From assembly GCF_018919265.1 (NCBI RefSeq), contig NZ_JAHLQO010000004.1, positions 62,001 through 126,000 on the forward strand: a stretch of 64,000 bases of DNA, in the 5' to 3' direction. The notes beneath the pieces are model-generated. The model had not been told where the DNA came from. It searched no databases and worked only from the letters and a program-made list of their open reading frames with translations. Made by a program: the position numbers and the translations under genes. Origin of the DNA: Peptoniphilus ovalis (GTDB lineage: Bacteria > Bacillota > Clostridia > Tissierellales > Peptoniphilaceae). Below, piece by piece: positions 47,140 through 54,385 of this stretch. Numbering within the stretch: position 1 is the stretch's first letter; the number at the start of each line of letters is the position of its first letter.

Positions 47140-47310
47140 TTAGTCTTCAGGATTTGGTGCACCTACTGGACAAACTGCTGCACAGCTGCCACAATCGATA
47201 CATTGATCTTGATCAATTTCGTAAATATCTCCTTCAGAAATACAGTTAACTGGACATTCTGGAAGACATGCACCACAAGCGATGCAAGAATCATTAATTA
47301 CATATGCCAT
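47140..47310 (-). CDS. 2[4Fe-4S] ferredoxin, clostridial type
   Basis: A 56-residue electron carrier. Translating the minus strand from the ATG at 47310 gives MAYVINDSCIACGACLPECP at the start and CIDCGSCAAVCPVGA later: two complete CxxCxxCxxxCP motifs, each binding one 4Fe-4S cluster. Cysteines are at 9, 12, 15, 19 and 37, 40, 43, 47. RBS GGAGG lies seven bases upstream. It serves low-potential electron transfer with enzymes such as pyruvate:ferredoxin oxidoreductase or the dehydratase activase. It is monocistronic, ended by two terminators, with a perfect 8-3-8 dyad upstream. Confidence 0.97.
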   Translation of the reverse strand: MAYVINDSCIACGACLPECPVNCISEGDIYEIDQDQCIDCGSCAAVCPVGAPNPED

Positions 47311-47342
47311 ATCTATTTACCTCCATAAGATTTTTATACCAT

Positions 47343-47361
47343 TTATGAATACCATTCATAA
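47343..47361. promoter_or_regulatory. Perfect 8-3-8 dyad upstream of the ferredoxin gene
   Basis: TTATGAAT-ACC-ATTCATAA. On the minus strand an extended -10 (TGGTATAAA, plus 47333-47341) lies next to it, so the dyad covers the expected -35 area and could be an operator. Confidence 0.5.
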
Positions 47362-47760
47362 TCTTCTGAAATTATAATAACATAAAGATATATAAAATAC
47401 AATCATTTATTATTATTTTTTTATGAATATTTTGTGTGAAATTATTGTTAATTTTATGTTAATCCCATAATTTCAATATTAATTGTCATTATTTTTTGAA
47501 ATTTTTGTTTTAATTGATACTGCTTTTCAAAAAGAACTATATATTAAAACTAATAATCATAGTAAATTACTAGGGAATATTATTTTTATTTTTTCTTTTG
47601 ATTTTCCCTTTGCCTATTTTATAATCTATAAATTTATTTTGATTTTAAATTAATTTTAATTATTAAATTTACACTTTATTTTTCTAATCTTTTATGAGAT
47701 AATGTAAAAACAGCAGCTGAAGAGGCTTTGTAAATATTTAATAAAATTTGTAAATAACTG
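47362..47760. other. Gene-free A/T-rich region between the ferredoxin and tRNA genes
   Basis: About 400 bases of very A/T-rich sequence without a credible ORF. A minus-strand TATAAT (plus 47371-47376) may contribute to ferredoxin expression. Near 47713-47727 a 12-base match to the tRNA-Ser D arm appears but has no tRNA structure around it. Confidence 0.45.
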
Positions 47761-47789
47761 TTGACAAAGTCACAAATCTCTTGTAAAAT
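47761..47789 (+). promoter_or_regulatory. Strong promoter for the tRNA cluster
   Basis: TTGACA (47761-47766), a 17-base spacer and TAAAAT (47784-47789), 36 bases before the first tRNA. Confidence 0.8.
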
Positions 47790-47825
47790 AGGTAAAGTAA
47801 GTTGCTAAAGAGTACACTTCTAAGT

Positions 47826-47916
47826 GGAGAAATACTCAAGTGGCTGAAGAGGCTCCCCTGCTAAGGGAGTAGGTCCCGCAAGGGTCGCGAGGGTTCAAAT
47901 CCCTCTTTCTCCGCCA
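47826..47916 (+). tRNA. tRNA-Ser (anticodon GCT)
   Basis: Acceptor stem GGAGAAA (47826-47832) pairs with TTTCTCC (47906-47912), discriminator G and encoded CCA. The anticodon loop CTGCTAA carries GCT, reading AGC/AGT. The long variable arm (GGTCCCGCAAGGGTCGC region) is typical of serine tRNAs, and the T loop TTCAAAT is present. Confidence 0.97.
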
Positions 47917-47923
47917 ATGGTGA

Positions 47924-48000
47924 GGGCCTTTAGCTCAGTTGGTTAGAGCGCCCGGCTCATAACCGGTAGGTCCCGGGTTCAAGTCCCTGAAGGCCCACCA
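47924..48000 (+). tRNA. tRNA with CAT anticodon (elongator Met or Ile2)
   Basis: GGGCCTT (47924-47930) pairs with AAGGCCC (47990-47996), then A and an encoded CCA. The anticodon loop CTCATAA gives CAT. The D arm TAGCTCAGTTGGTTAGAGC and the T loop are normal, and it is not an initiator. By memory the CTCATAA loop resembles tRNA-Ile2, which needs lysidine at C34 (TilS), as well as some clostridial elongator tRNA-Met; identity is left open. Confidence 0.95.
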
Positions 48001-48006
48001 TTACTT

Positions 48007-48082
<76 letters not shown>

Positions 48083-48083
48083 C

Positions 48084-48116
48084 AAAAGACTGTTGAGTTT
48101 TACAACAGTCTTTTTT
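48084..48116 (+). terminator. Terminator of the tRNA cluster
   Basis: AAAAGACTGTTG, loop AGTTTTA, CAACAGTC then T6, directly after tRNA-Phe. Confidence 0.92.
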
Positions 48117-48181
48117 ATTTGCTTTTTTATAATTTTTTTAATTTTATTCATAAAAGTTGGCTACGTATTAGCTAAGATTTT

Positions 48182-48706
48182 TTAAATTATTTTAATATGA
48201 CAGGACTCAAGCACATCTATTGCACTTTTCTTTTTCTCATCTGTCAATCCTTCTGTTAAGTCTTTGTATAGGTAAATATTTTTCTCAGGTAAAAATGCTT
48301 TTGTAATTAAAATATTTGATACTACACAAATATCTGCTACAAGTCCTACAAAATATATATTTTCCAGATTCTCTTTATCATCTAAGTCTTTTAAATACTC
48401 TCCCAATTTTATTGAGCCAAAGGTATATTTTTCAATAATTTTAGAATCTTTAAAAGACTTCGTTTCTTGAAGAGCTTTTGCAATTTCATGTCCTTCTGTT
48501 CCCCTAATGCAATGCTCTATTGGAAGATTTTGTCCTTCAAAGGTATCTAGATAATTCTTCTCATGAGTGTCTTTTGTATAGACCACTTCTCCATTAAATT
48601 CATTTACTTTTTCTACTATTTTATTTAATAGATTAATGCCATCTTTACTTTTTAAAGAACCATCAATAAAATCATTTTGCATATCTATTACAATTAATAC
48701 GTCCAT
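48182..48706 (-). CDS. Isochorismatase-family cysteine hydrolase, probable nicotinamidase
   Basis: A 174-residue enzyme. The catalytic triad of the nicotinamidase/isochorismatase fold is visible: Asp8 in VLIVIDMQNDFIDG, Lys93 in IIEKYTFGS and Cys127 in GLVADICVVSN. Metal-site residues also fit nicotinamidase: YTKDTHEKNY (Asp46, His48) and IEHCIRGT (His64). It would hydrolyse nicotinamide to nicotinate for NAD salvage. RBS AGGAGG. Divergent from sfsA, with a perfect 8-6-8 dyad between the two starts. Confidence 0.85.
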   Translation of the reverse strand: MDVLIVIDMQNDFIDGSLKSKDGINLLNKIVEKVNEFNGEVVYTKDTHEKNYLDTFEGQNLPIEHCIRGTEGHEIAKALQETKSFKDSKIIEKYTFGSIKLGEYLKDLDDKENLENIYFVGLVADICVVSNILITKAFLPEKNIYLYKDLTEGLTDEKKKSAIDVLESCHIKII

Positions 48707-48738
48707 AAAGACCTCCTTTTTTCCTATTTTATATGAAA

Positions 48739-48768
48739 TTTTACTTAAACTAAAGTAAAATGTATAAT
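48739..48768 (+). promoter_or_regulatory. sfsA promoter overlapped by a perfect inverted repeat
   Basis: TTTTACTT (48739-48746), six bases, AAGTAAAA (48753-48760), then TATAAT at 48763-48768. TTACTT inside the left arm is a possible -35 with 16-base spacing. It lies between divergent nicotinamidase and sfsA genes, so a regulator bound here could control either. Confidence 0.5.
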
Positions 48769-48784
48769 ATTTTATGGTGATTAA

Positions 48785-49516
48785 ATGAAATATAAAAGTA
48801 TAATGTCAGCTACATTTTTATATAGAAAAAATAGATTTATCTCAGTTTGTAAAAAAGGATTTTTAGAGCTTGAAGTTTATGTTCCTAATACTGGTAGATG
48901 TAATGAGCTTTTAATTCATGGAACAAAAGTGTATCTTGCCTATAATGACAATCCTAATAGAAAAACTTCTTACACACTTATAATGGTTCAAAAGGGCGAT
49001 AAATTAATTAACATTGATTCACAAGCTCCAAACACATTAGTTGAAGAAGGTCTTAATAATGGAAAGATTGACATTGGTTTCTCCCCTACCTATATCAAAA
49101 GAGAATACACTCATGGTGATTCTAGATTTGATTTTTATATTGAAGGAAAAAACAAAAAGATTCTTTTAGAAGTTAAAGGAGTTACTCTTGAAAATTGTGG
49201 CATCACTGCTTTTCCCGATGCTCCAACAAAAAGAGGATTAAAGCATATCAAAGGTCTTGTAAATTCTCAAGATGAATATGAAGCTTATATAGTTTTTGTA
49301 ATTCAAATGGAAGATGCCAAAATTTTTACTCCTAATTATGTAACTGACAAAGACTTTTCAGAAACTCTTAAAAATGCAAAAGAAAATGGTGTAAATATCA
49401 TTGCATATAATTGCGAAGTTTTTAAAAATGAAATTAATATAAAAGAAGAAATACCTGTTGACTTGGAGGAAATATGGAATTTAGACTTGCAAAACCAGAA
49501 GACAAATCTCAAATAG
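48785..49516 (+). CDS. sfsA: SfsA family DNA/RNA nuclease-like protein
   Basis: A 243-residue SfsA. N-terminal RFISVCKKGFLELEVYVPNTGRCNELL matches the family's OB-like part with the invariant PNTGR. The C-terminal half has a PD-(D/E)XK-like core: SRFDFYIEG then ILLEVKGVTLENCG and FPDAPTKRGLKHIKGL. Named for sugar fermentation stimulation in E. coli, it is now treated as a nucleic-acid-binding nuclease; the physiological role is unclear. Its last 43 bases overlap the start of the acetyltransferase gene, so the pair is translationally coupled. Confidence 0.93.
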   Translation: MKYKSIMSATFLYRKNRFISVCKKGFLELEVYVPNTGRCNELLIHGTKVYLAYNDNPNRKTSYTLIMVQKGDKLINIDSQAPNTLVEEGLNNGKIDIGFSPTYIKREYTHGDSRFDFYIEGKNKKILLEVKGVTLENCGITAFPDAPTKRGLKHIKGLVNSQDEYEAYIVFVIQMEDAKIFTPNYVTDKDFSETLKNAKENGVNIIAYNCEVFKNEINIKEEIPVDLEEIWNLDLQNQKTNLK

Positions 49517-49980
49517 ATGAAATATATGAAGATGGATCAAATAAATTAAGAAAAGAGGGAATTAATCAGTGGCAAGGCGTTGATAAGCCAAACACAGATA
49601 ATCTTGAACAATTAATAAAAGATAAAATTATTTATGTCGTAGAAGATGAAAATAAAATTGTATCCACTGCTCTTATTTATAACTACGACATAGATTATGA
49701 AAGTAATTTAGATGGAGATTGGGTTTCAGATGGTCCTTATATTTCTATTCACAGAGTTGGAACTATTTCTACAGAGAGAAATAAAGGCTATGGCAGAAAA
49801 ATTTTAGAATTATGCGAAAATTATGCAAAAGAAAATAATTTTGATTCCATTAGAATTGATACTCATGAAATGAATACATCAATGCAAAGACTTTTAAAAA
49901 GTTTAGATTATAATCACTGCGGATTTGTTTATTTAGGGGGAATTAATAAGAGAATTGCTTTTGAAAAGATTATAAAATAA
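49474..49980 (+). CDS. GNAT family N-acetyltransferase
   Basis: A 168-residue acetyl-CoA-dependent acetyltransferase. The GNAT core is visible: IHRVGTISTERNKGYGRKILELCENYAKENNFDSIRIDTHEMN, where the R-x-K-G-Y-G loop binds the CoA pyrophosphate and the strand IRIDTHEMN follows. The substrate is unknown. The ATG at 49474 lies within sfsA with TTGGAGG just before it. A terminator follows. Confidence 0.88.
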   Translation: MEFRLAKPEDKSQIDEIYEDGSNKLRKEGINQWQGVDKPNTDNLEQLIKDKIIYVVEDENKIVSTALIYNYDIDYESNLDGDWVSDGPYISIHRVGTISTERNKGYGRKILELCENYAKENNFDSIRIDTHEMNTSMQRLLKSLDYNHCGFVYLGGINKRIAFEKIIK

Positions 49981-50010
49981 GACCCGGTTATCCAGGTCTT
50001 TTATTTTTAT
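49979..50010. terminator. Terminator between the acetyltransferase and mgtE genes
   Basis: AAGACC and GGTCTT pair around a GG..CC inner pairing, followed by TTATTTTTAT on the plus strand; the genes converge here. Confidence 0.7.
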
Positions 50011-50011
50011 A

Positions 50012-51349
50012 TTAAATTAATTTTGGCAAAAACACAGTCGCCATTCCAAGGAATATAAAGAAACCACAAGTATCTGTAAATGTCGTTAAAAATATTGAAG
50101 ACGCAATTGCTGGGTCGACTTTTAATTTATCAAGCACTAGTGGAATTAAAAATCCCATGGAACAGGCAATAATCATATTAAATATCATTGCCAAGAAAAG
50201 AATTAAACCGAGATATAAATTTCTGTGCCAAAAAACAAATACTCCTGCTGCACAAAGTCCTATTAGAGCCCCTTCAGTAAGTCCAAGGAACATTTCCTTG
50301 AAAATTAATTTAAAGTCATCTTTAAGGGACATTTCTCCCCTTGCAATGGAAGTTAAAATAATTGAAAGCGTCTGGGATCCTGCGTTACCTCCCATACCTG
50401 TGACAATTGGCATTGCTGCAGAAAGTACAACTACTTGCGAAATAGTTGATTCAAAAGATTTTACAACAAAAGATGCTAAAAATGCCGTCAAAAGATTTAT
50501 TATAAGCCAGGGTATTCTACTTTTAAAAGAATCAAACCAACTAGAGTCGTATTCTTCATCGGCGTTAACACCGTGCATTTGTAAGATATCTTCGTTGTGC
50601 TCTTGTTCGATGATTGGGATGATATCTTCTGAAGTTATAACTCCTAAAATTGCCATATTGCTATTTACTACTGGCAGCAAGTCAAGCTCATACTTACTAA
50701 ATAAGTTTGCTGCGATTTCTTGGTCATCGGTTCCATATACATAAAAGTCAACTTCTTCAAGAATGTCTTCTAAGAGAGTTTTTGCATCATATACAAGTAA
50801 ATCTCTAATAGTTACAATTCCTTGAAGTCTGTGATAATCATCTGTTACGAAAATCTCATCTATTATTTCCTTTTCAGGAGATATTGACCTAATCTTTTTT
50901 ATGGCTTCTTCTGCAGTTAAATTTTTCTTAAGCGCTATGAAGTTTGTAGACATTATACCGCCGGCAGATTCTTCATCAAAGGATAAAATCATCTTTAAAA
51001 TATTAGAATCGGCCTTTTTCATTATTGATAAAATCGACTTTCTTCTAGCAGTTGACATAAGACCTAAAAGGTCTGCTACAATAGAGTCTTCCATATGAGT
51101 GAAAATTTCAATTAATTCTTCATTAGAAAAGTCCCTAGTAATTTCTAAAAGTATGTCATCTTCAGAAGCTTCAAGAAGAGTTGCCACATTTTCATTAGTC
51201 AAGAGCCTTACAAACTTTTCAATATCATCAGATTCTAATTTCTCAAGTTCCATTGATATATCAACTGCGTGATAATCATCGAATAGCCCATTGGCTAGAA
51301 CTTCGTCTCTTCCATTAATTATAATATTAAGTTCATCCATTAATTCCAT
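50012..51349 (-). CDS. mgtE: Magnesium transporter MgtE
   Basis: A 445-residue Mg2+ channel. The N-domain of helical repeats (EDSIVADLLGLMSTARRKSIL) covers about 25-125. Two CBS domains (about 130-250) act as the Mg sensor. Five membrane helices follow from about 280, with the pore signature PIVTGMGGNAGSQTLSIILTSIARGE. The frame reaches a GTG at 51358, but the ATG at 51349 sits at proper distance from AGGTGA. Its 5' end overlaps the 3' end of the helicase gene by 17 bases. No M-box riboswitch was seen, in line with expression from the helicase transcript. Confidence 0.95.
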   Translation of the reverse strand: MELMDELNIIINGRDEVLANGLFDDYHAVDISMELEKLESDDIEKFVRLLTNENVATLLEASEDDILLEITRDFSNEELIEIFTHMEDSIVADLLGLMSTARRKSILSIMKKADSNILKMILSFDEESAGGIMSTNFIALKKNLTAEEAIKKIRSISPEKEIIDEIFVTDDYHRLQGIVTIRDLLVYDAKTLLEDILEEVDFYVYGTDDQEIAANLFSKYELDLLPVVNSNMAILGVITSEDIIPIIEQEHNEDILQMHGVNADEEYDSSWFDSFKSRIPWLIINLLTAFLASFVVKSFESTISQVVVLSAAMPIVTGMGGNAGSQTLSIILTSIARGEMSLKDDFKLIFKEMFLGLTEGALIGLCAAGVFVFWHRNLYLGLILFLAMIFNMIIACSMGFLIPLVLDKLKVDPAIASSIFLTTFTDTCGFFIFLGMATVFLPKLI

Positions 51350-53192
51350 TATCTTCACCTGCCAAAGTTTCTAAATCCGATAGAAAACTTGAAACCTCAT
51401 TTTTGTTTCCATTTGTGTAATGTGAATACATGAGATAAAGTTCATCTTTCGCTCTAGTCATCGCTACATAAAATAGCCTTCTTTCTTCCTCAATTAAGTC
51501 TTCGTCTTCGCCCAAAGCATCAATACTTGTGCTTGAAGGCAAAGTTCCTTCATATAAGTCTACAACAAAAACCCTTGAAAATTCAAGTCCTTTAGCAGAA
51601 TGTATAGTTGAAAATGTAATATTTGCATCTGAATCTTTGGGCTTCTTTAAAATATATTCTAACTCTTTAAGTCTACCTATAAATAATTCATAGGAGTCTA
51701 CATTTTTTGCAATTAATTTTAAATAATATAAATATTCATTTAAACTTGGAACAGTTTCCTTTAATCTCTTTGCATTATCTCTTAAATAGTCGCCGTAACC
51801 CATTTCCTTGTCAATATAATTAATTGCAGTGTAAACATCACTTCTTGCAATCTTCTTAAATCCAACTAATAAATTGTTTATATTCTTGTGATAATAAGGT
51901 GGAAGTCCAGGATAACCCTTTAATATATTAAAAACATTCTTCCCTCTATGCTTTTTAAGGTACTCAATATGCCTTTTTGAAATATATCCAATGAGTTTAA
52001 AATAAAACTTTTCATATAAATCAATATCTGATAAGTCTCTAGAAAATTCTAAGATATTTAAAATATCTCGAGTTATAAAATGTGAGAAAAATTTTGTCTT
52101 TTTATCTTTTATATTAAAATTATAATTTTTTCTCTCAAAATATTCAACAAGACCAATGCTTGACAAATTATTTCTGTATAGAATTGCGGTGTCTAAATCG
52201 CTTTTATTTATTTCATCTTCTATAATTTTATATTGATCCTTCGGCTCTTTAACTTTTATAATGCTCACAGGATTTTTAAAGGGATTGTCTGTTACAAGAG
52301 TCTTTTCAAATCTATTTTTATTTTGCTCAATGAAAATATTTGAAATATTTACAATATTTTTAGTGGAACGGAAATTATCCTGCATATAAAAGGTCTTTAA
52401 ATTTTTATAATCTTCTTTTAATTTAAATAATTCACTGGGATTTGCACCTCTAAAACCATAAATAGATTGATCATCATCTGCAACGACAAATAAATTATCA
52501 TCAGGCTTAGCAAGAAGCTTTAAAACTAAAAATTGTGACTTACTAGTATCCTGTCCCTCATCAAGTTGGATGTATTTAAATCTGTATCTGTATTTTTTTC
52601 TAATGCTGGCATCTTCTTTAAGAATCACATAGGATTTAGTAATCATATCATCAAAGTCTATTAAATTTTTTTCTTCTTTATACTTCTCATAGGAATTATA
52701 AAAATTCTGGAAGTTTTGCGTTTCACATCTTTTTGATTTTGCAAAGGATTTTGGACTTATCATCGCATTTTTGCAATAGCCAACTTCTGAAATTGCAGTC
52801 TCAATTCTATCCTCAGTTGGATAGTCGCTGTTTACTTTCATATAAATCCCACGAAGTATTTCATATTTTTTTGAAATATTTGAATCGATAAGATTGTAAA
52901 CTCTTCCAACTTTATTTGCATAATCTCTAATAATCGAATAGCAAAATGCGTGAATAGTTGAGAAATATGGTTTATGCACAGAATCCATTTTATAAAATCT
53001 ATTTTGAATATCCACAGCTTGTGCCTTTGAAAAAGTAATAGTCAAAATACTTTTTGGATCAATTCCCAAGTCTATTAATTTTTTTGTTCTATGAAGTATC
53101 ATCGTAGTTTTCCCAGCACCAGGCACTGCTAGAACAATTGCAGGTCCATCTATATGCTCGATTGCTTTTAATTGACTTGATGTTAATTTCAC
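51333..53192 (-). CDS. UvrD/PcrA-like superfamily 1 DNA helicase (short form)
   Basis: A 619-residue ATP-dependent 3'-5' helicase. Walker A AVPGAGKTT at 22-30, Walker B LDEGQD, ADDDQSIYGFRGA, NFRS, and the late TIHSAKGLEF and FYVAMTRAKDELYL motifs are in order. It is about 120 residues shorter than PcrA and ends soon after motif VI, with no nuclease domain. The start is GTG at 53190-53192, preceded by AGGAG. Coupled by overlap to mgtE, an unexpected partner. A second, longer UvrD-like gene is at 2888-5827. Confidence 0.9.
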   Translation of the reverse strand: MKLTSSQLKAIEHIDGPAIVLAVPGAGKTTMILHRTKKLIDLGIDPKSILTITFSKAQAVDIQNRFYKMDSVHKPYFSTIHAFCYSIIRDYANKVGRVYNLIDSNISKKYEILRGIYMKVNSDYPTEDRIETAISEVGYCKNAMISPKSFAKSKRCETQNFQNFYNSYEKYKEEKNLIDFDDMITKSYVILKEDASIRKKYRYRFKYIQLDEGQDTSKSQFLVLKLLAKPDDNLFVVADDDQSIYGFRGANPSELFKLKEDYKNLKTFYMQDNFRSTKNIVNISNIFIEQNKNRFEKTLVTDNPFKNPVSIIKVKEPKDQYKIIEDEINKSDLDTAILYRNNLSSIGLVEYFERKNYNFNIKDKKTKFFSHFITRDILNILEFSRDLSDIDLYEKFYFKLIGYISKRHIEYLKKHRGKNVFNILKGYPGLPPYYHKNINNLLVGFKKIARSDVYTAINYIDKEMGYGDYLRDNAKRLKETVPSLNEYLYYLKLIAKNVDSYELFIGRLKELEYILKKPKDSDANITFSTIHSAKGLEFSRVFVVDLYEGTLPSSTSIDALGEDEDLIEEERRLFYVAMTRAKDELYLMYSHYTNGNKNEVSSFLSDLETLAGEDNGING

Positions 53193-53266
53193 TTAATCAC
53201 TCCTATTAAATAGTTTAAACTATTTTTAAGATATTTGAAATCTATTTTATTATATCAGCTCCAATT

Positions 53267-53300
53267 AAAAAATTCTCCCACCAAAAAGGCAGGAGAATTA
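53267..53300 (-). terminator. Terminator at the end of the NEAT/haem operon
   Basis: On the minus strand ATTCTCC-T-GCC, loop TTTTT, GG-T-GGGAGAAT, then T5-6, about 30 bases after the stop at 53329. Confidence 0.82.
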
Positions 53301-53328
53301 ATTGAGAAAATATGAATTTATAATAGAT

Positions 53329-54210
53329 TTATCTGTTGATAACTACAGATCTAGTGTTGCCATCCCAATCTACTTTTGCACCTAAGATTTCTGCAATTGC
53401 TCTTAGGGGTACGAAAGTTCTTGAATCTTTAATAACTGCTGGTGAATCAATAGTAATATTTTTACCATTTGCTTGAATTTCTTTTGAACCGATAACAAGA
53501 CTTGCTTTATTGTCACCAATTACAACAGTCTTAGTTTCATTTTTCCAATCAACCTTTTCTCCAAGAGCTTCAGATATAAATCTTAGAGGAACCATAGTTC
53601 TTCCATTTTCAATATAAGCTGGAGTTTCAGGCTTGATTTCTTTATTATTTACAATAATTTTAATATCAGATTTAGAAGCTTTTTCTACTTTGTCTGCTGC
53701 TTTCGCATGATTTTTTTCTTGTTTTGCATCTTTATTTTCTGACTTTAATTCCTTTGCATTAGCCCAATCAAATTTAAGATAAGCCTTTTGTTCTCCTGAA
53801 CCTTTGCCACCACCAGCTATGGCATCCATTGCATCAACCCATACAGCAACAAGAATTTTTTCTTCTTTAGGATTTACTCTTTCAAATTCATGAATCTTAT
53901 TGTATTCTCCTTCAACTGGAGTTTGCTTAGTTTCAACTTTATTAGAATTATCATCAGCATCAAATACAAAAAGATTTGTAATTTCTCCTTCCATGTTCAT
54001 GAAATTCATCTTTTTAAGATTTAATGTATAAAAATATTTGCCATCTTTTTCTTCAACTTCTGCAGTTTTCTTTAGCGCAGTATTACCCATAGATTCCTTA
54101 CCAGGCTCTCCAAATTTTTCAAGTTTAACAGGCACTTCATATTTTGCTGCAAATATAGAATTTGGAATTAATACCAAAGCTAATAATAATGTTAAAAGTA
54201 TTTTTTTCAT
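53329..54210 (-). CDS. Secreted NEAT-domain protein with stalk (copper amine oxidase N-like) domain
   Basis: A 293-residue exported protein. The signal peptide ends near NSIFA (residue 21). Residues 24-150 look like a NEAT domain, a haem-binding module of Gram-positive surface proteins: YEVPVKL first strand, ESMGNTAL (Met41), DGKYFYTLNLKKM and a late strand with WVDAMDA (Met128) leading to AYLKFDW. The YxxxY haem motif is absent; Met41 and Met128 could be axial ligands. After an Ala/Lys linker, 183-293 are two stalk repeats (NGRTMVPLRFISEALG, DSRTFVPLRAIAEILG). No sorting signal or SLH is present, so it may be released as a haemophore. It follows the giant NEAT-like protein on the same strand. 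Haem binding is inferred. Confidence 0.75.
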   Translation of the reverse strand: MKKILLTLLLALVLIPNSIFAAKYEVPVKLEKFGEPGKESMGNTALKKTAEVEEKDGKYFYTLNLKKMNFMNMEGEITNLFVFDADDNSNKVETKQTPVEGEYNKIHEFERVNPKEEKILVAVWVDAMDAIAGGGKGSGEQKAYLKFDWANAKELKSENKDAKQEKNHAKAADKVEKASKSDIKIIVNNKEIKPETPAYIENGRTMVPLRFISEALGEKVDWKNETKTVVIGDNKASLVIGSKEIQANGKNITIDSPAVIKDSRTFVPLRAIAEILGAKVDWDGNTRSVVINR

Positions 54211-54230
54211 TTTACACTCCTTTAATATTT

Positions 54231-54250
54231 AGAGCTGCTTTTGCAGCTCT
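54231..54250 (-). terminator. Intercistronic hairpin before the small NEAT gene
   Basis: AGAGCTGC-TTTT-GCAGCTCT, an 8-bp GC-rich stem 20 bases upstream of the NEAT gene start. The minus-strand tail (AAATATT) is poor in T, so it may be a partial terminator or an RNA-stability element that sets the ratio of the two surface proteins. The rest of the gap (54251-54385) shows nothing certain. Confidence 0.5.
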
Positions 54251-54385
54251 TTCAATTATTTGATAATAGTTAAGGATTGTCCTTCTATTTTAAAGCTTTT
54301 GTGAGTACTTCAATATATCAAATATTACTTAATTTAATATAAAATTTCTGGGACTATCCCCTATCTTACTACAACTACTAAAATA

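Noticed and set aside
47712-47728. Possible tRNA-Ser remnant: GCTGAAGAGGCT matches the D arm of the tRNA-Ser downstream
   Set aside because: Only 12 bases match and there is no acceptor, anticodon or T arm nearby; it is treated as chance or a tiny relic.
54255-54267. Fur-box-like ATTATTTGATAAT upstream of the small NEAT gene
   Set aside because: It is a short A/T palindrome and the second half of a 7-1-7 Fur box is missing; in sequence this A/T-rich it is not significant.
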